NCBI GenBank assembly: GCA_023460795.1 | Contig: JAEWPC010000051.1 | Location: forward strand, 1-51,730 | From: Bacillota bacterium | GTDB lineage: Bacteria > Bacillota > Bacilli > Paenibacillales > Paenibacillaceae | DNA: 51,730 nucleotides | Direction: 5' to 3' | Shown here: piece by piece, positions 8,867-18,205 of the stretch | How positions within the stretch are numbered: the first letter of the stretch is position 1 | How the letters are laid out: each line of letters opens with the position of its first letter | Made by a program: the position numbers and the translations under genes | The notes under the pieces: generated by a model | The model's database searches: none | The model's input: the letters and a program-made list of their open reading frames with translations, nothing else | Told to the model about the DNA's origin: nothing

Positions 8867-9766
8867 CTAGAGAAGCTTATCGTCATAGAACCCTTCGCCT
8901 AACACCTCGGCCGCATTGCTGATGATGACGAAAGCGTCGGGATCGGCATCGCGCACGAGCAGCTTCAATCGCGTCACTTCGTTCTGACCCACGACGACGA
9001 GCAGCACCGGCCGGTCTTCTCCCGTATAGCCGCCAACGCCCTGCAGTCTCGTAAGTCCGCGGTCTAAGTCGTGCAGGATCGCATCGGATACGAGCTGCGG
9101 TTGCTTCGAGATGATGAAAGCCGCTTTGGACGTCTGGACGCCGGTCTGCACGAAGTCGATCGTCTTGCTCGTCACGAATAGGCCGATCAGCGCGTACAGA
9201 GCGTTTTCCAGAGAGATGAATAACCCCGCCGATGCGATCACCATCCCGTCTAACAGGGCAACGGAAAGACCGAGTCGAATGCCGGTTATTCGGTGTAGGA
9301 TCTGAGCCGCCGTATCCAGTCCTCCCGTCGAACCGCGGCCGCGAAAGACGAGCCCAAGTCCGATTCCGACTCCTAGCCCCCCATACACGGCGCCTAATAG
9401 CGGTTCATGGGTTGGCGGCTCCCAATGGGACGTGAGCAGGACGAATAACGGAAGGAGCACGGAGCCGACCGCCGTTTTCACGCCGAACTGCTTGCCCAGG
9501 AAGAGAATGCCCGCGAGGAACAACGGAATGTTGAGCGTCCACTGCACGTATGCCGGAGGAATATCGAACAGATCGTTGATGATGACGGAAATGCCGGATA
9601 CGCCGCCTGACGCTATTTTATTGGGTAATAAAAACAAGTTGAAGCTTAGCGCGATTAGGAAGGAACCGATAAGCAAGGCCGAATAATTCAGGAACGTCCG
9701 AACCGCCGGCGACGTCTTGCGACTGCGACGATTGACTCCATCCGTGCGAGATATAGGTTGAGCCAT
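8867..9766 (-). CDS. YitT family membrane protein (DUF161 plus DUF2179)
   Basis: Integral membrane protein of the YitT/DUF161 family with a cytoplasmic DUF2179 tail. About five hydrophobic segments fill the first two thirds, beginning with TFLNYSALLIGSFLIAL. The tail starting near VQTGVQTSKAAFIIS is the typical DUF2179 domain. Substrate unknown; the family is sometimes discussed as transporters. I choose the ATG at 9766 because AAGGAAG lies four bases upstream; an ATG at 9799 is possible but has no ribosome site. The gene ends just beyond the divergently placed arg promoter, with no clear terminator, so some read-through toward arg is possible. Confidence 0.85.
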   Translation of the reverse strand: MAQPISRTDGVNRRSRKTSPAVRTFLNYSALLIGSFLIALSFNLFLLPNKIASGGVSGISVIINDLFDIPPAYVQWTLNIPLFLAGILFLGKQFGVKTAVGSVLLPLFVLLTSHWEPPTHEPLLGAVYGGLGVGIGLGLVFRGRGSTGGLDTAAQILHRITGIRLGLSVALLDGMVIASAGLFISLENALYALIGLFVTSKTIDFVQTGVQTSKAAFIISKQPQLVSDAILHDLDRGLTRLQGVGGYTGEDRPVLLVVVGQNEVTRLKLLVRDADPDAFVIISNAAEVLGEGFYDDKLL

Positions 9767-9832
9767 GGCTTCCTTCTGCGCACCTCCTCGTGTTGTCATG
9801 TACAGCTTGTACTCGTATCGTACAAAATATGA

Positions 9833-9861
9833 AAGATCTGCCGCGATTGCCAGCAGATCTT
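9833..9861 (-). terminator. Hairpin after the GGDEF/HD-GYP gene
   Basis: Arms AAGATCTGC (9833-9841) and GCAGATCTT (9853-9861) pair perfectly over nine bases with an 11-base loop. On the minus strand the hairpin is followed by TCATATTTTG, a poor U-tract, so it is at best a weak terminator for the gene ending at 9894. Confidence 0.4.
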
Positions 9862-9893
9862 GCGCATAAAGGAGCCTATTCTCTCCTGCGGAG

Positions 9894-11504
9894 TTACGTG
9901 GACTTGGCGATCCAGCTGACGAACACTTCGACGACGAGCGGGTCGAATTGCGTGCCGCTCTTGTCGATAATCTCGTTGATCGCTTCGTCTTTGGTGAGCG
10001 GCTTCCGGTAAGACTGACTGTGCGTCATGACGTCGTACGCGTCCACGAGCGCCAGCAGACGGGACATCTCGGGAATTTGCTCCTGCTGCAGTCCGTACGG
10101 ATAGCCCTTGCCATCCCATCGTTCGTGCATCGACAGGATCGCCTCCGCCAAAGCCGGCTCGCCGAGCGAGAACGCCAGTCGATAACCGATCTCGCTGTGC
10201 GTCCGCATGATCTCCCATTGCTGCGGCGTCATGTTACTTTCGTGCCGGAACACTTCGAGCGGAATGGCCATTTTGCCGACGTCATGAAGCTTGATGAGCA
10301 GAAGCAGCAAATTCATCTGCGCCGAGTTGCGCGCAACGCCGAGCCTTTCGGCCAGCTCCACCGCCATCGTCGTTAAACGCTCGATGTGCGCGGGATCCTC
10401 GACGCCCGACGAATACATCGTCTCCGAGATGTCTTCGATAAGCTTGCGGCGAACGCTGCGGCTCTCGACGAGCTTCTTCTTGTACATCTCCTTCTCCGCT
10501 TGCCGGAACAGTTGCTCGTAATCCTGCGTGGCGGATTTAGACGTCGCGGTGCCGACCGCCATGCTGATCTTGATCGGGTCGGGCTCCGTAGCGTCGCAGG
10601 CTTCCCCGAGCGTTCTCACTAACTCGGCGCAGCTCTTGGCGTCGGTGCCCGGAAGCAGGACGAGAAACTCGTCTCCGCCCCATCTCGCGCACACCGCGTC
10701 TCCCCCGAACACTTCGCGTAGCAGCGCCGAGCTGCGGATGAGCAGCTCGTCCCCGCGAAAATGCCCGAACACGTCGTTCACGAGCTTCAGTCCGTTCATA
10801 TCCGTCATGATCAAGCTGAGAGGCGCTTCGATCGGCTCCGGTTGCTCTTTGATCAGCCGCTCGATGTAGTTCCGGTTGTACAAGCCCGTGAGCACATCAT
10901 GAGTGCTGTAATATTCGAGCCGCTCTCTGGATTGCCGCTGCTCCGTCATGTCCGTCAGGATGATCATGATCCGCGCGTCGTCGCTGGTGCTCCGCACGAT
11001 CCTTTTATACTCGATCCGCACGATCAATCCGTTCTTCTCGAACGTTCCCGGAAGCCTTGCCGCGAGCGCGTCGGCATCGGCATTCTCGTCCAACATGAGG
11101 GTAAGCACGCTTTCCGCGTCCAGGCGGAGCACCGGATCGTCCGGCCACAGCAGCTCGGCGATCTTCTGACCGGATATTCTGCGACCCAGAATTCGTTTGC
11201 ACTCCGCGCTGGACTGCTTCTGGACTTTCAAGGTGCGATCGATCGTCAGGAACCCTTGGCTCGCGTTGTCGAGCATCGACTTCAATTCGGTTTCCATGCG
11301 CATAAGCGCGAGGCTTTGCGAGTCGCTGATGTTCCATATCTTGTTCGTCTCTTGCAGGAACTTCTCGTAACGGTTCAGTAACGCCGCATAGTCGGCTTTG
11401 CGAGCGTCGCTCATTCGATCGTCGGCTTTAAGCTCTTGGCGAACGGCTTCTATGGATTGTCGCTCTTCGGCGAACATCTCGAGCTCTCTTCTCCGCTTTC
11501 CCAT
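9894..11504 (-). CDS. PAS-like / GGDEF / HD-GYP cyclic-di-GMP enzyme, SiaD-position
   Basis: A 536-residue cytoplasmic protein with no membrane segment. Order: helical N-terminus (1-70), PAS-like region (72-190), GGDEF domain with intact WGGDEF (275-280), then HD-GYP domain with LHDVGK (406-411) and RWDGKGYP (462-469). It could both make and degrade c-di-GMP. No RxxD is seen five residues before GGDEF, so product inhibition through the usual I-site is not expected. It is the last gene after SiaB-, SiaC- and SiaA-like genes, where the Pseudomonas SiaABCD locus has the diguanylate cyclase SiaD. Pairing with HD-GYP is unlike SiaD itself. The start ATG follows AGAGGCGGTGACGC. Confidence 0.9.
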   Translation of the reverse strand: MGKRRRELEMFAEERQSIEAVRQELKADDRMSDARKADYAALLNRYEKFLQETNKIWNISDSQSLALMRMETELKSMLDNASQGFLTIDRTLKVQKQSSAECKRILGRRISGQKIAELLWPDDPVLRLDAESVLTLMLDENADADALAARLPGTFEKNGLIVRIEYKRIVRSTSDDARIMIILTDMTEQRQSRERLEYYSTHDVLTGLYNRNYIERLIKEQPEPIEAPLSLIMTDMNGLKLVNDVFGHFRGDELLIRSSALLREVFGGDAVCARWGGDEFLVLLPGTDAKSCAELVRTLGEACDATEPDPIKISMAVGTATSKSATQDYEQLFRQAEKEMYKKKLVESRSVRRKLIEDISETMYSSGVEDPAHIERLTTMAVELAERLGVARNSAQMNLLLLLIKLHDVGKMAIPLEVFRHESNMTPQQWEIMRTHSEIGYRLAFSLGEPALAEAILSMHERWDGKGYPYGLQQEQIPEMSRLLALVDAYDVMTHSQSYRKPLTKDEAINEIIDKSGTQFDPLVVEVFVSWIAKST

Positions 11505-11528
11505 GCGTCACCGCCTCTATGTATGTCT

Positions 11529-13358
11529 TTATACGTTCGGTTTGAATGCGAGCAGCGTCATATCGTCCCTCTGCAGCTCATCTTGCATGTAGTCGGACAA
11601 CATACGTTCGAACCGCTCCCGTTGCACGGCGAGAGGCGCCGTACGATGCCGCTCCAGCCACTCCAGCAATCGAGTCCGGCCGAGCGACGACGTGCTGCCC
11701 GCGCCGTTCTGATCCACGATGCCGTCCGTGATGAGGTAGAAAACACGGTAAGGATCCGCCGCGAAAACGTGATCGGTATACGCGATATCGACGGGAGTGC
11801 GCCGGTAGCCGATTTTGCGCTTGTCGCCTTTGATGCTATGCATGCCGCTCTCGTCGCCGACCGCCAGCGTGACTCCCGTGCCGGCGTATACGGTCCGATC
11901 GCCATTGATGAACATCAATCCGAGGTCCAAGCCGTCGTCCGATAACCCGTCTTGCTCCATTTGATGCAGCGTTTGCTTAAGCAGCGCGTTCAGCTTGCCG
12001 AGCACAGCTGCCGGCGAGTCGTGTTCGCCCGAATCGGCGATCCGATCCAGCAGCGAGACGCTCAGCATCGTCATGAGCGCGCCGGGGACGCCGTGTCCGG
12101 TACAGTCGCCAACAGCTACCCATTGGACGTCTCCGACTTTCCTCAGCCAGTAGAAATCTCCGCCCACGACGTCCCGCGGCTTCCATACCGCGAAGTGTTC
12201 GCCGAAGCTATCGTCCAGCGTCTCATCCGTAGGCAGCACGGACTGCTGAATCCGATTCGCGTACAGGATGCTGTCGGTCATCTCTTTGTTGCGCTCCGCC
12301 AGCTCTTTCGTCCTCGCCTGCACCTTGCTTTCCAATTCTTCGTTCAAGCTAAGGGCGCGTTTATACGGATCGGCAAGCTTGCGGGAGATGTAGATGAAAA
12401 AGAAGACGATCAGAACGATGGAGACGATGACGGCGATGGCGGTATTGAGCTTAATCGAATCGAGGAAGCCGACCGTCTCGCTGCGAGGAATCTGGGCGAT
12501 AACGCGCATCTTCGCCGAACTTAGCGGGTAGCTGATCATATCGACTCTGCTGCCTTCGTTGTCGTCGGATTCCAGAATGAGCTGCTCGTCCAGCTTCGCG
12601 GCCTGCAGCCTAGATACCGTCGTCTCCGGCAAATAGTCCCCAATCTTCGTCCCCGTCTGGGCGAACGTATCGGACAGATGAATCGTACCGTCCGAGCCGA
12701 CCATCCACACATGGCTGTCTCGTCCGTATTTATAATTCACGAACTCCTCGGACAACGCTTTGAGGCTCATGCCGACGCCGGCGACGCCAAGCGGATCGTT
12801 CAGATCGCCGATCAGCACGTTGACGAATACGAACGTATCCTGACGGCTTGCGTTCGAATCTACGACAACGTTCGTGCGCTGCCCGGATGCAAGGGTATCG
12901 AAAAACCACCGATCGTCCGGATCGTCCTTGTTGACGCGTTCGAGCACTTTGCCGTCTTCGGCCCAATATTGGTTCGTGACGGCGCTAACGACAAAGGAAT
13001 TCGTATAGCCGAAGGTTTGCGGCAATGCGATTAGCTGCTTGAGCACGATATCGCCAAGCTTGTCGTCCCGCTCCCCGCCGCTCACCCATTGGACGACGGC
13101 AGGGTCGTCCGCAAGCATGGCTGACGTCTCGACGGCGCGGTCGATTCTGGCTTCGACTTGGCTGCCGATCGACTTCGCGGTGCGGACGAGATCGTTCGTC
13201 TTCAGCTTGTTCATCACTTCGTTCTCGGTAATCCGGAACGACAGGATGCCGGTAATGCTCGTCGCGAACACGAGAAGCACACCAGCCAAAACGATCACCC
13301 GGAACACGCTACTATCGTACTTCAGACGTCCTTGCGGCTTAGTGTCCGTAGGTCTCAT
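11529..13358 (-). CDS. Membrane sensor PP2C phosphatase, SiaA-like
   Basis: Predicted 609-residue signal-sensing serine/threonine phosphatase. Membrane helices at about 20-41 and 304-325 bracket an extracellular Cache-like sensor of about 260 residues. A coiled coil (333-362) leads to a SpoIIE/RsbU-type PP2C domain (about 388-606) with metal-site motifs DVVGGDFYW (397-405), GDCTGHGVPGALM (417-429) and LITDGIVDQ. This is the layout of Pseudomonas SiaA, which dephosphorylates SiaC. The frame opens upstream at 13424, but the ATG at 13358 follows GGCGGAACA and overlaps the siaC-like stop codon (ATGA), indicating translational coupling. Confidence 0.88.
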   Translation of the reverse strand: MRPTDTKPQGRLKYDSSVFRVIVLAGVLLVFATSITGILSFRITENEVMNKLKTNDLVRTAKSIGSQVEARIDRAVETSAMLADDPAVVQWVSGGERDDKLGDIVLKQLIALPQTFGYTNSFVVSAVTNQYWAEDGKVLERVNKDDPDDRWFFDTLASGQRTNVVVDSNASRQDTFVFVNVLIGDLNDPLGVAGVGMSLKALSEEFVNYKYGRDSHVWMVGSDGTIHLSDTFAQTGTKIGDYLPETTVSRLQAAKLDEQLILESDDNEGSRVDMISYPLSSAKMRVIAQIPRSETVGFLDSIKLNTAIAVIVSIVLIVFFFIYISRKLADPYKRALSLNEELESKVQARTKELAERNKEMTDSILYANRIQQSVLPTDETLDDSFGEHFAVWKPRDVVGGDFYWLRKVGDVQWVAVGDCTGHGVPGALMTMLSVSLLDRIADSGEHDSPAAVLGKLNALLKQTLHQMEQDGLSDDGLDLGLMFINGDRTVYAGTGVTLAVGDESGMHSIKGDKRKIGYRRTPVDIAYTDHVFAADPYRVFYLITDGIVDQNGAGSTSSLGRTRLLEWLERHRTAPLAVQRERFERMLSDYMQDELQRDDMTLLAFKPNV

Positions 13359-13747
13359 TGTTCCGCCGTCTTCGCGACAATCTGGAACGGAAGCGTTAGA
13401 TCTTCCTTGAACTCCTCCGCGCACTCCAGCTCGCTCTCGTTATCTTCGTCGTATAGCCAGCGAACGGTAACCCTCTTGCCGTCTTCGTAGGCTGCCTCCA
13501 GCTTCTCTAGCAGCATCAGCAGACATTTGGTGCTCGTCGTATTGATGTACGGCAGCTGCAGCTCCGCGGAAACTTCAGTCCCCGGGGCCAGCTGCTCGAA
13601 ATAAACGTCGATCCATTGCAGCAGCGGCTGATAGAAGGCGAAGGCGTTCTCCGGATACGATTGCCCGTTGATCGACAGTCGGTTCGCCGCGGGATCGAAT
13701 CGGATCTCGGGCGTGCTCCTCGTTGCCTCCAGGTTGATCGCTTGCAT
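13355..13747 (-). CDS. SiaC-like regulatory phosphoprotein (DUF1987)
   Basis: Small cytoplasmic protein of the SiaC/DUF1987 family. Its N-terminus (INLEATRSTPEIRFD) and the segment PYINTTSTKCL match the family. The threonine/serine cluster NTTST, about residues 69-73 from this start, is the likely phosphorylation site. In Pseudomonas, unphosphorylated SiaC binds and activates the diguanylate cyclase SiaD. I choose the second in-frame ATG (13747), which fits the family N-terminus and lies ten bases after AAGG; an ATG at 13756 is possible. It lies between its presumed kinase (upstream) and phosphatase (downstream). Confidence 0.85.
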   Translation of the reverse strand: MQAINLEATRSTPEIRFDPAANRLSINGQSYPENAFAFYQPLLQWIDVYFEQLAPGTEVSAELQLPYINTTSTKCLLMLLEKLEAAYEDGKRVTVRWLYDEDNESELECAEEFKEDLTLPFQIVAKTAEQ

Positions 13748-13759
13748 CGTTCCCATACC

Positions 13760-14314
13760 TTATACAACCGCCTTTAACGTGAAAAATGATAGGCCTTCGT
13801 CCTGTGGAGTTATGGTGTATTCGAGCGGGAGCGTCGCCTTGCGCGCCATGTCGATGAGACCGACCCCCGCGCCGGCTTCCGCCGGGTTATCGGAAATGCC
13901 TTGTCTAAGCCGATCTTTATACAGTTTCTTCAGTTCGTCTTTATTTAATTGAAGGATGGCTTCAATACGGGACGTCAGCTCCGGAATATCGGCATCCTCG
14001 ACCAAGTTGCCCGAGCAAATAAAGTTGCCTTGATCGTTCATGCCGATCGAGACGACGCTCGATTGGGCGATCCGGTCCTTAGCGGCGCCATCATGCCGGT
14101 TGGCGCAATAGTTCTTAATATTCTGGGTTTGCTCGATGAAGATGGAGAACGTATGGATGATTTCTTTGGTGGATTGATGCTCGTTCTCCAAATACGTCTT
14201 GACGGCTTCGCCGTATTCCTCGATCAACTGCTGCGACAGCCGTCCGGAAAAGGTGATCAAAATGCCGTTCTTGCGAAGCAGAGATTGAACCTCCAACAAG
14301 TGATTATCGTTCAT
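13760..14314 (-). CDS. SiaB-like protein kinase (DUF6272)
   Basis: 184-residue protein of the SiaB family. These are GHKL-type kinases, related in fold to anti-sigma kinases, that phosphorylate SiaC. The ATP-site region is visible as NPAEAGAGVGLIDMARKA near residues 141-158, giving a glycine box. No membrane segment. The ATG at 14314 follows GGGAGAGGAAG. First gene of the SiaB-C-A-GGDEF operon; gaps between genes are about 12, -4 and 24 bases, so the four are surely one transcript. Confidence 0.85.
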   Translation of the reverse strand: MNDNHLLEVQSLLRKNGILITFSGRLSQQLIEEYGEAVKTYLENEHQSTKEIIHTFSIFIEQTQNIKNYCANRHDGAAKDRIAQSSVVSIGMNDQGNFICSGNLVEDADIPELTSRIEAILQLNKDELKKLYKDRLRQGISDNPAEAGAGVGLIDMARKATLPLEYTITPQDEGLSFFTLKAVV

Positions 14315-14375
14315 CGCCCATTCTTCCTCTCCCGTTATGCGTTATTCCATGGAATGGAACCGCTTATCAGGAGCC

Positions 14376-14403
14376 ATTATACCATAATACGCTGTCGCTT
14401 AAA
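14376..14403 (-). promoter_or_regulatory. Promoter of the Sia-like operon
   Basis: On the minus strand a perfect TATAAT (14376-14381) is preceded by TGG, an extended -10 look, with TTTAAG 16 bases upstream. The same bases also read CTTTAA, 14 bases, TGGTAT, each one mismatch from the SigB-type elements GTTTAA and GGGTAT. Which sigma factor acts here cannot be decided by eye. Confidence 0.5.
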
Positions 14404-14433
14404 GACAGGTTGCGACACTTCTCGCGGGAAATT

Positions 14434-14470
14434 AAAAAGCAGGGGACCCTTGTGGGGTCACCCTGCTTTT
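14434..14470 (-). terminator. Intrinsic terminator of prfB
   Basis: Arms AAAAAGCAGGG (starting 14434) and CCCTGCTTTT (14461-14470) form a strong hairpin, with an inner GACCC/GGGTC pairing. On the minus strand it ends in CTGCTTTTT, giving a U-tract directly after the stem, 10-20 bases past the prfB stop. Confidence 0.85.
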
Positions 14471-14480
14471 GTGTTGTAGA

Positions 14481-15600
14481 TTAAACTTCTTGCTGCCGAA
14501 TCTGACTGCGCAAATATCCATCGATGAATGCGTCCAGATCGCCGTCCATAACCGCGCCGATGTTGCCGGTCTCCACTTGCGTACGGTGATCCTTCACCAT
14601 GCTGTACGGGTGGAACACGTAGGAGCGGATTTGGCTGCCCCATGCGATATCCAGCTGCTCGCCGCGAACGGCGGCAAGCTCTTTCTGCTGCTCTTGGATC
14701 TTCAGCTCGTAGAGCTTCGATTGGAGCATCTTCATCGCCTTCTCGCGGTTCTGGATCTGCGAGCGCTGCGTCTGGGAAGCGACGACGATTCCCGTCGGAA
14801 GGTGGGTGAGCCGAACGGCGGAGTCCGTCTTGTTGATGTGCTGGCCGCCCGCGCCGCTGGAGCGGTACGTGTCGACGCGCAAATCTTCCGGTCGGATCTC
14901 GATATGAATGTCTTCATTGATCTCCGGCACGACGTCGCAGGATACGAACGACGTATGGCGACGCCCCGAAGCGTCGAACGGCGAGATGCGCACGAGACGA
15001 TGCACGCCTTTCTCCGCCTTCAGGTAACCGTAGGCGTTATGGCCTTTGATCTGAATCGTAACGCTCTTGATCCCGGCTTCGTCACCGGGCAAGTAGTCGA
15101 TCAGCTCGACTTTGAAGCCGCGCTTCTCCGCCCAACGAGTGTACATCCGGTACAGCATGGACGCCCAATCTTGGGACTCCGTGCCGCCCGCTCCCGGGTG
15201 AAGCTCGAGAATCGCGTCGAGCTTATCGTACGGCTGATTGAGGAGGAGCGTCAGCTCGAACGAGTCGATCTTGGCCGTGAGCGCGGCAACGCTGCCCGCC
15301 CACTCGACCGCCATGTCTTCGTCCATCTCTTCCGTCAGCATGTCGAGCATCTCCGACAAGTCCTGAGCTTCCCGCTCCAGACTTTCGTACTGCTCGACGA
15401 CAGACTTGATCGCGTTCAACTCGCTGATCGTCGATTGAGCCTTGTCGTTATCGTCCCAGAAATTCGGTTCGGCCATCTTGACTTCGTAGTTCTCGATCTG
15501 TTCTTTCTTCAGATCTAAGTCAAAGAGACCCCCTAAGTTGCTGAAGTCGCTTCGCGTTCTCGCGAAGATCTTGCTTATCTTTCACATCGATTTCGTACAC
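14481..15600 (-). CDS. prfB: Peptide chain release factor 2, expressed by programmed +1 frameshift
   Basis: Releases completed peptides at UGA and UAA stops. The gene starts at GTG 15600 (AGGTGAT seven bases upstream). It reads 26 codons to an in-frame TGA at 15520-15522, then continues in the +1 frame to 14481, giving about 372 residues. After the shift, the stop-recognition tripeptide SPF falls at about 206-208 and the catalytic GGQ at about 251-253. A start at the internal ATG 15476 would lack the N-terminal part. It lies downstream of secA, as in B. subtilis. Confidence 0.96.
15519..15537 (-). promoter_or_regulatory. prfB programmed +1 frameshift site
   Basis: On the minus strand the sequence reads CTTAGGGGGTCTCTTTGAC: an internal Shine-Dalgarno-like AGGGGG, then the slippery CTT codon, TGA stop and C. 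This is the conserved RF2 autoregulatory site. When RF2 is scarce the ribosome slips forward on CTT and makes the full protein. Confidence 0.95.
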
Positions 15601-15647
15601 CCTATATCACCTCATGAAGTCTGGAACGCCTTGCGGCGCTTTCCCCA

Positions 15648-18161
15648 TTAGTTTATGCGGCCGTGGCACATTTTGTATTTCTTGCCGCTTCCGCACGGAC
15701 ATGGATCGTTGCGTCCGACTTGCGCATCGTCTTTCTTAACCGGTTTCTTCGGTCCTTCTTCGGCCTTCGGATCGACCGCTTGGCCTTCCGCGACCGCTTC
15801 GCGCTGCGGCTTCCTCTCGACCTGCGCCTTCATGATGTAGAGCGTAACCTCTTCTTCGATCCGCTCGATCATGCCGAGGAACATGTTGTGGCCCTCGAAT
15901 TGGTACTCGCGCAGCGGGTCGTTGCCGCCGTATGCGCGGAGATGAATGCCTTGGCGAAGGTGATCCATCGCGTCGATGTGGTCCATCCACTTGCTGTCCA
16001 CGGCGCGCAGCACGACAACCTTCTCGAATTCGCGCATCGTCTCTACGCCGATCGTCTCTTCGCGTTCGTTATAGAGATTCTCGACGAGCCCCATCAGGAA
16101 CTCGACAAGCTCTTCTTTTTCCTTACCCCACAGATCATCTTTCGTTATACGGCCCTCAGGCAAGTAATGGGTATGGGCATAAGCAATCAAGCCCTCCAAA
16201 TCCCAATCTTCCGGAACGTCGTTGTCCGAGCAATGGTTCTCCACGGAACGGTTAACTACGGAACGAACCATCGGCTCGACGATATCGCGAATGTTCTCGG
16301 CATGGAGAATTTCGCGGCGATCTCCGTAAATTTTCTCCCGTTGGAGGTTAATGACGTCATCGTATTGCAGAACGATACGACGAGCATCGAAGTTGCTGCC
16401 TTCAACCCGCTTCTGGGCGGACTCGATCGCGCGGGTGATCAGACGGCTCTCGATCGGAGAATCTTCGTCAAAGCCGAGGCGCTCCATCATGCCCATAATA
16501 TTATCCGCGCCGAACCGGCGCATCAATTCGTCCTGCATCGACAGATAGAACTGCGATGAACCCGGGTCGCCTTGACGGCCCGCGCGTCCGCGAAGCTGGT
16601 TATCGATCCGCCGCGATTCATGGCGCTCCGTACCCATGATGTGCAATCCGCCAAGATCCGCTACGCCTTCGCCGAGGATGATGTCGGTACCGCGTCCCGC
16701 CATGTTCGTGGCGATCGTTACGGTTCCGCGTTGTCCCGCTTGCGAGATAATCGCGGCTTCCTCGGCATGATACTTGGCGTTCAGCACTTGGTGCTTGACG
16801 CCTTTCTTCTTCAGCATATCCGAGATGCGTTCGGAGTTCTCGATCGATACCGTACCGACGAGGACCGGTTGCCCCGTCGCGTGACGCTTCACGATCTCTT
16901 CGACAACCCATTTGTACTTGCCGTTCTCCGATTTATAGACGATGTCCGGCATGTCTTGACGAATGTTCGGACGGTTCGTCGGCACTTGAATAACGTCAAG
17001 CCCGTAGATGCGCTTGAACTCTTCTTCCTCGGTCTTAGCCGTACCGGTCATGCCGGCCAGCTTGCGGTACATCCGGAAGTAGTTCTGGAACGTAATCGTA
17101 GCGAGCGTCATGCTCTCGTTCTGAACCTTGAGCTGTTCCTTCGCTTCGATCGCCTGGTGAAGACCGTCGCTATACCGTCTGCCAGCCATAAGACGGCCGG
17201 TGAACTCGTCGACGATAACGACTTCTTCTTCCTGCACGACGTAATCGACGTCGCGCTTCATGATGTTGCGAGCGCGAAGCGCCTGGTTCACGTGGTGGTT
17301 CAAGGTTACGTGTTCGTGCGCGAACAAGTTATCGATGTTAAAAGCACGCTCGACCTTCGTTACGCCTTGTTCGGTCAACGATACGCTGCGCATTTTGATA
17401 TCGACCGTAAAATCTTCGTCCGCGGTCAATCTGCTAACCAGACGGTCTGCGGCATAATAAAGCTCCGTCGACTTCTGCGCTTGGCCGGAGATGATGAGCG
17501 GCGTACGCGCTTCGTCGACGAGAATGGAGTCGACTTCGTCGATGATCGCGTAATGGAGCGGACGTTGCACCATTTGCTCCTTATACAGCACCATATTGTC
17601 GCGCAAGTAATCGAACCCGAACTCGTTGTTCGTGCCGTACGTAATATCGCAAGCATAAGCCTCCTGCTTCTCTTCGTGGGAAAGCCCATGAAGGTTGCAG
17701 CCGACGGTCATGCCCAGGAATGTATAGACTTGTCCCATCTCAGCGCTATCGCGCTGCGCGAGATAGTCGTTAACGGTAACGACGTGAACGCCTTTGCCTT
17801 CAAGCGCGTTCAGGTATACGGCCAGCGTACCCACTAACGTCTTACCTTCGCCGGTTCTCATCTCGGCGATCTTGCCGCTGTGCAGCACCATACCGCCGAC
17901 CAACTGAACATCGTAATGGCGCTTGTTCAGCGTGCGCTTGCCCGCTTCGCGTACGACCGCGAACGCTTCCGGCAGAATATCGTCTAGCGTCTCGCCTTTC
18001 GCCAAGCGTGAACGGAATTCCTCCGTCTTAGCGCGCAAAGCGTCGTCGCTAAGGGCGGATATCGTAGACTCCAGACCGTTAATCTGGTCCACGGCTTTAA
18101 GCAGTCGCTTCACTTCGCGTTCATTGGCGTCGCCGAATATTTTTTTGACTAATCCGAGCAT
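15648..18161 (-). CDS. secA: Preprotein translocase ATPase SecA
   Basis: Motor of the Sec export pathway that drives unfolded preproteins through SecYEG. 837 residues, standard length. Visible: Walker A region MRTGEGKT near 100, DEVDSILVDEART near 208-220 (DEAD-type Walker B), the second motor with GRAGRQGDPG, and a C-terminal zinc SEC-C tail CPCGSGKKYKMCH. The ATG follows GGAGAGAGGGG. Own SigA promoter at 18206-18234. In B. subtilis secA follows hpf directly; here a nonulosonate operon separates them. Confidence 0.98.
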   Translation of the reverse strand: MLGLVKKIFGDANEREVKRLLKAVDQINGLESTISALSDDALRAKTEEFRSRLAKGETLDDILPEAFAVVREAGKRTLNKRHYDVQLVGGMVLHSGKIAEMRTGEGKTLVGTLAVYLNALEGKGVHVVTVNDYLAQRDSAEMGQVYTFLGMTVGCNLHGLSHEEKQEAYACDITYGTNNEFGFDYLRDNMVLYKEQMVQRPLHYAIIDEVDSILVDEARTPLIISGQAQKSTELYYAADRLVSRLTADEDFTVDIKMRSVSLTEQGVTKVERAFNIDNLFAHEHVTLNHHVNQALRARNIMKRDVDYVVQEEEVVIVDEFTGRLMAGRRYSDGLHQAIEAKEQLKVQNESMTLATITFQNYFRMYRKLAGMTGTAKTEEEEFKRIYGLDVIQVPTNRPNIRQDMPDIVYKSENGKYKWVVEEIVKRHATGQPVLVGTVSIENSERISDMLKKKGVKHQVLNAKYHAEEAAIISQAGQRGTVTIATNMAGRGTDIILGEGVADLGGLHIMGTERHESRRIDNQLRGRAGRQGDPGSSQFYLSMQDELMRRFGADNIMGMMERLGFDEDSPIESRLITRAIESAQKRVEGSNFDARRIVLQYDDVINLQREKIYGDRREILHAENIRDIVEPMVRSVVNRSVENHCSDNDVPEDWDLEGLIAYAHTHYLPEGRITKDDLWGKEKEELVEFLMGLVENLYNEREETIGVETMREFEKVVVLRAVDSKWMDHIDAMDHLRQGIHLRAYGGNDPLREYQFEGHNMFLGMIERIEEEVTLYIMKAQVERKPQREAVAEGQAVDPKAEEGPKKPVKKDDAQVGRNDPCPCGSGKKYKMCHGRIN

Positions 18162-18205
18162 ATAGGAAGTACCCCTCTCTCCTGCGGGTAATACAGCATC
18201 TTCTC

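Noticed and set aside
15476..15600. Start of prfB at the internal ATG 15476 without the upstream segment
   Set aside because: The CTTTGAC frameshift site with AGGGGG and a GTG start with good ribosome site show that the upstream 26 codons belong to the gene.
16572..17837. 421-codon + strand frame inside secA
   Set aside because: Antisense to conserved SecA motor domain; no motifs of its own.
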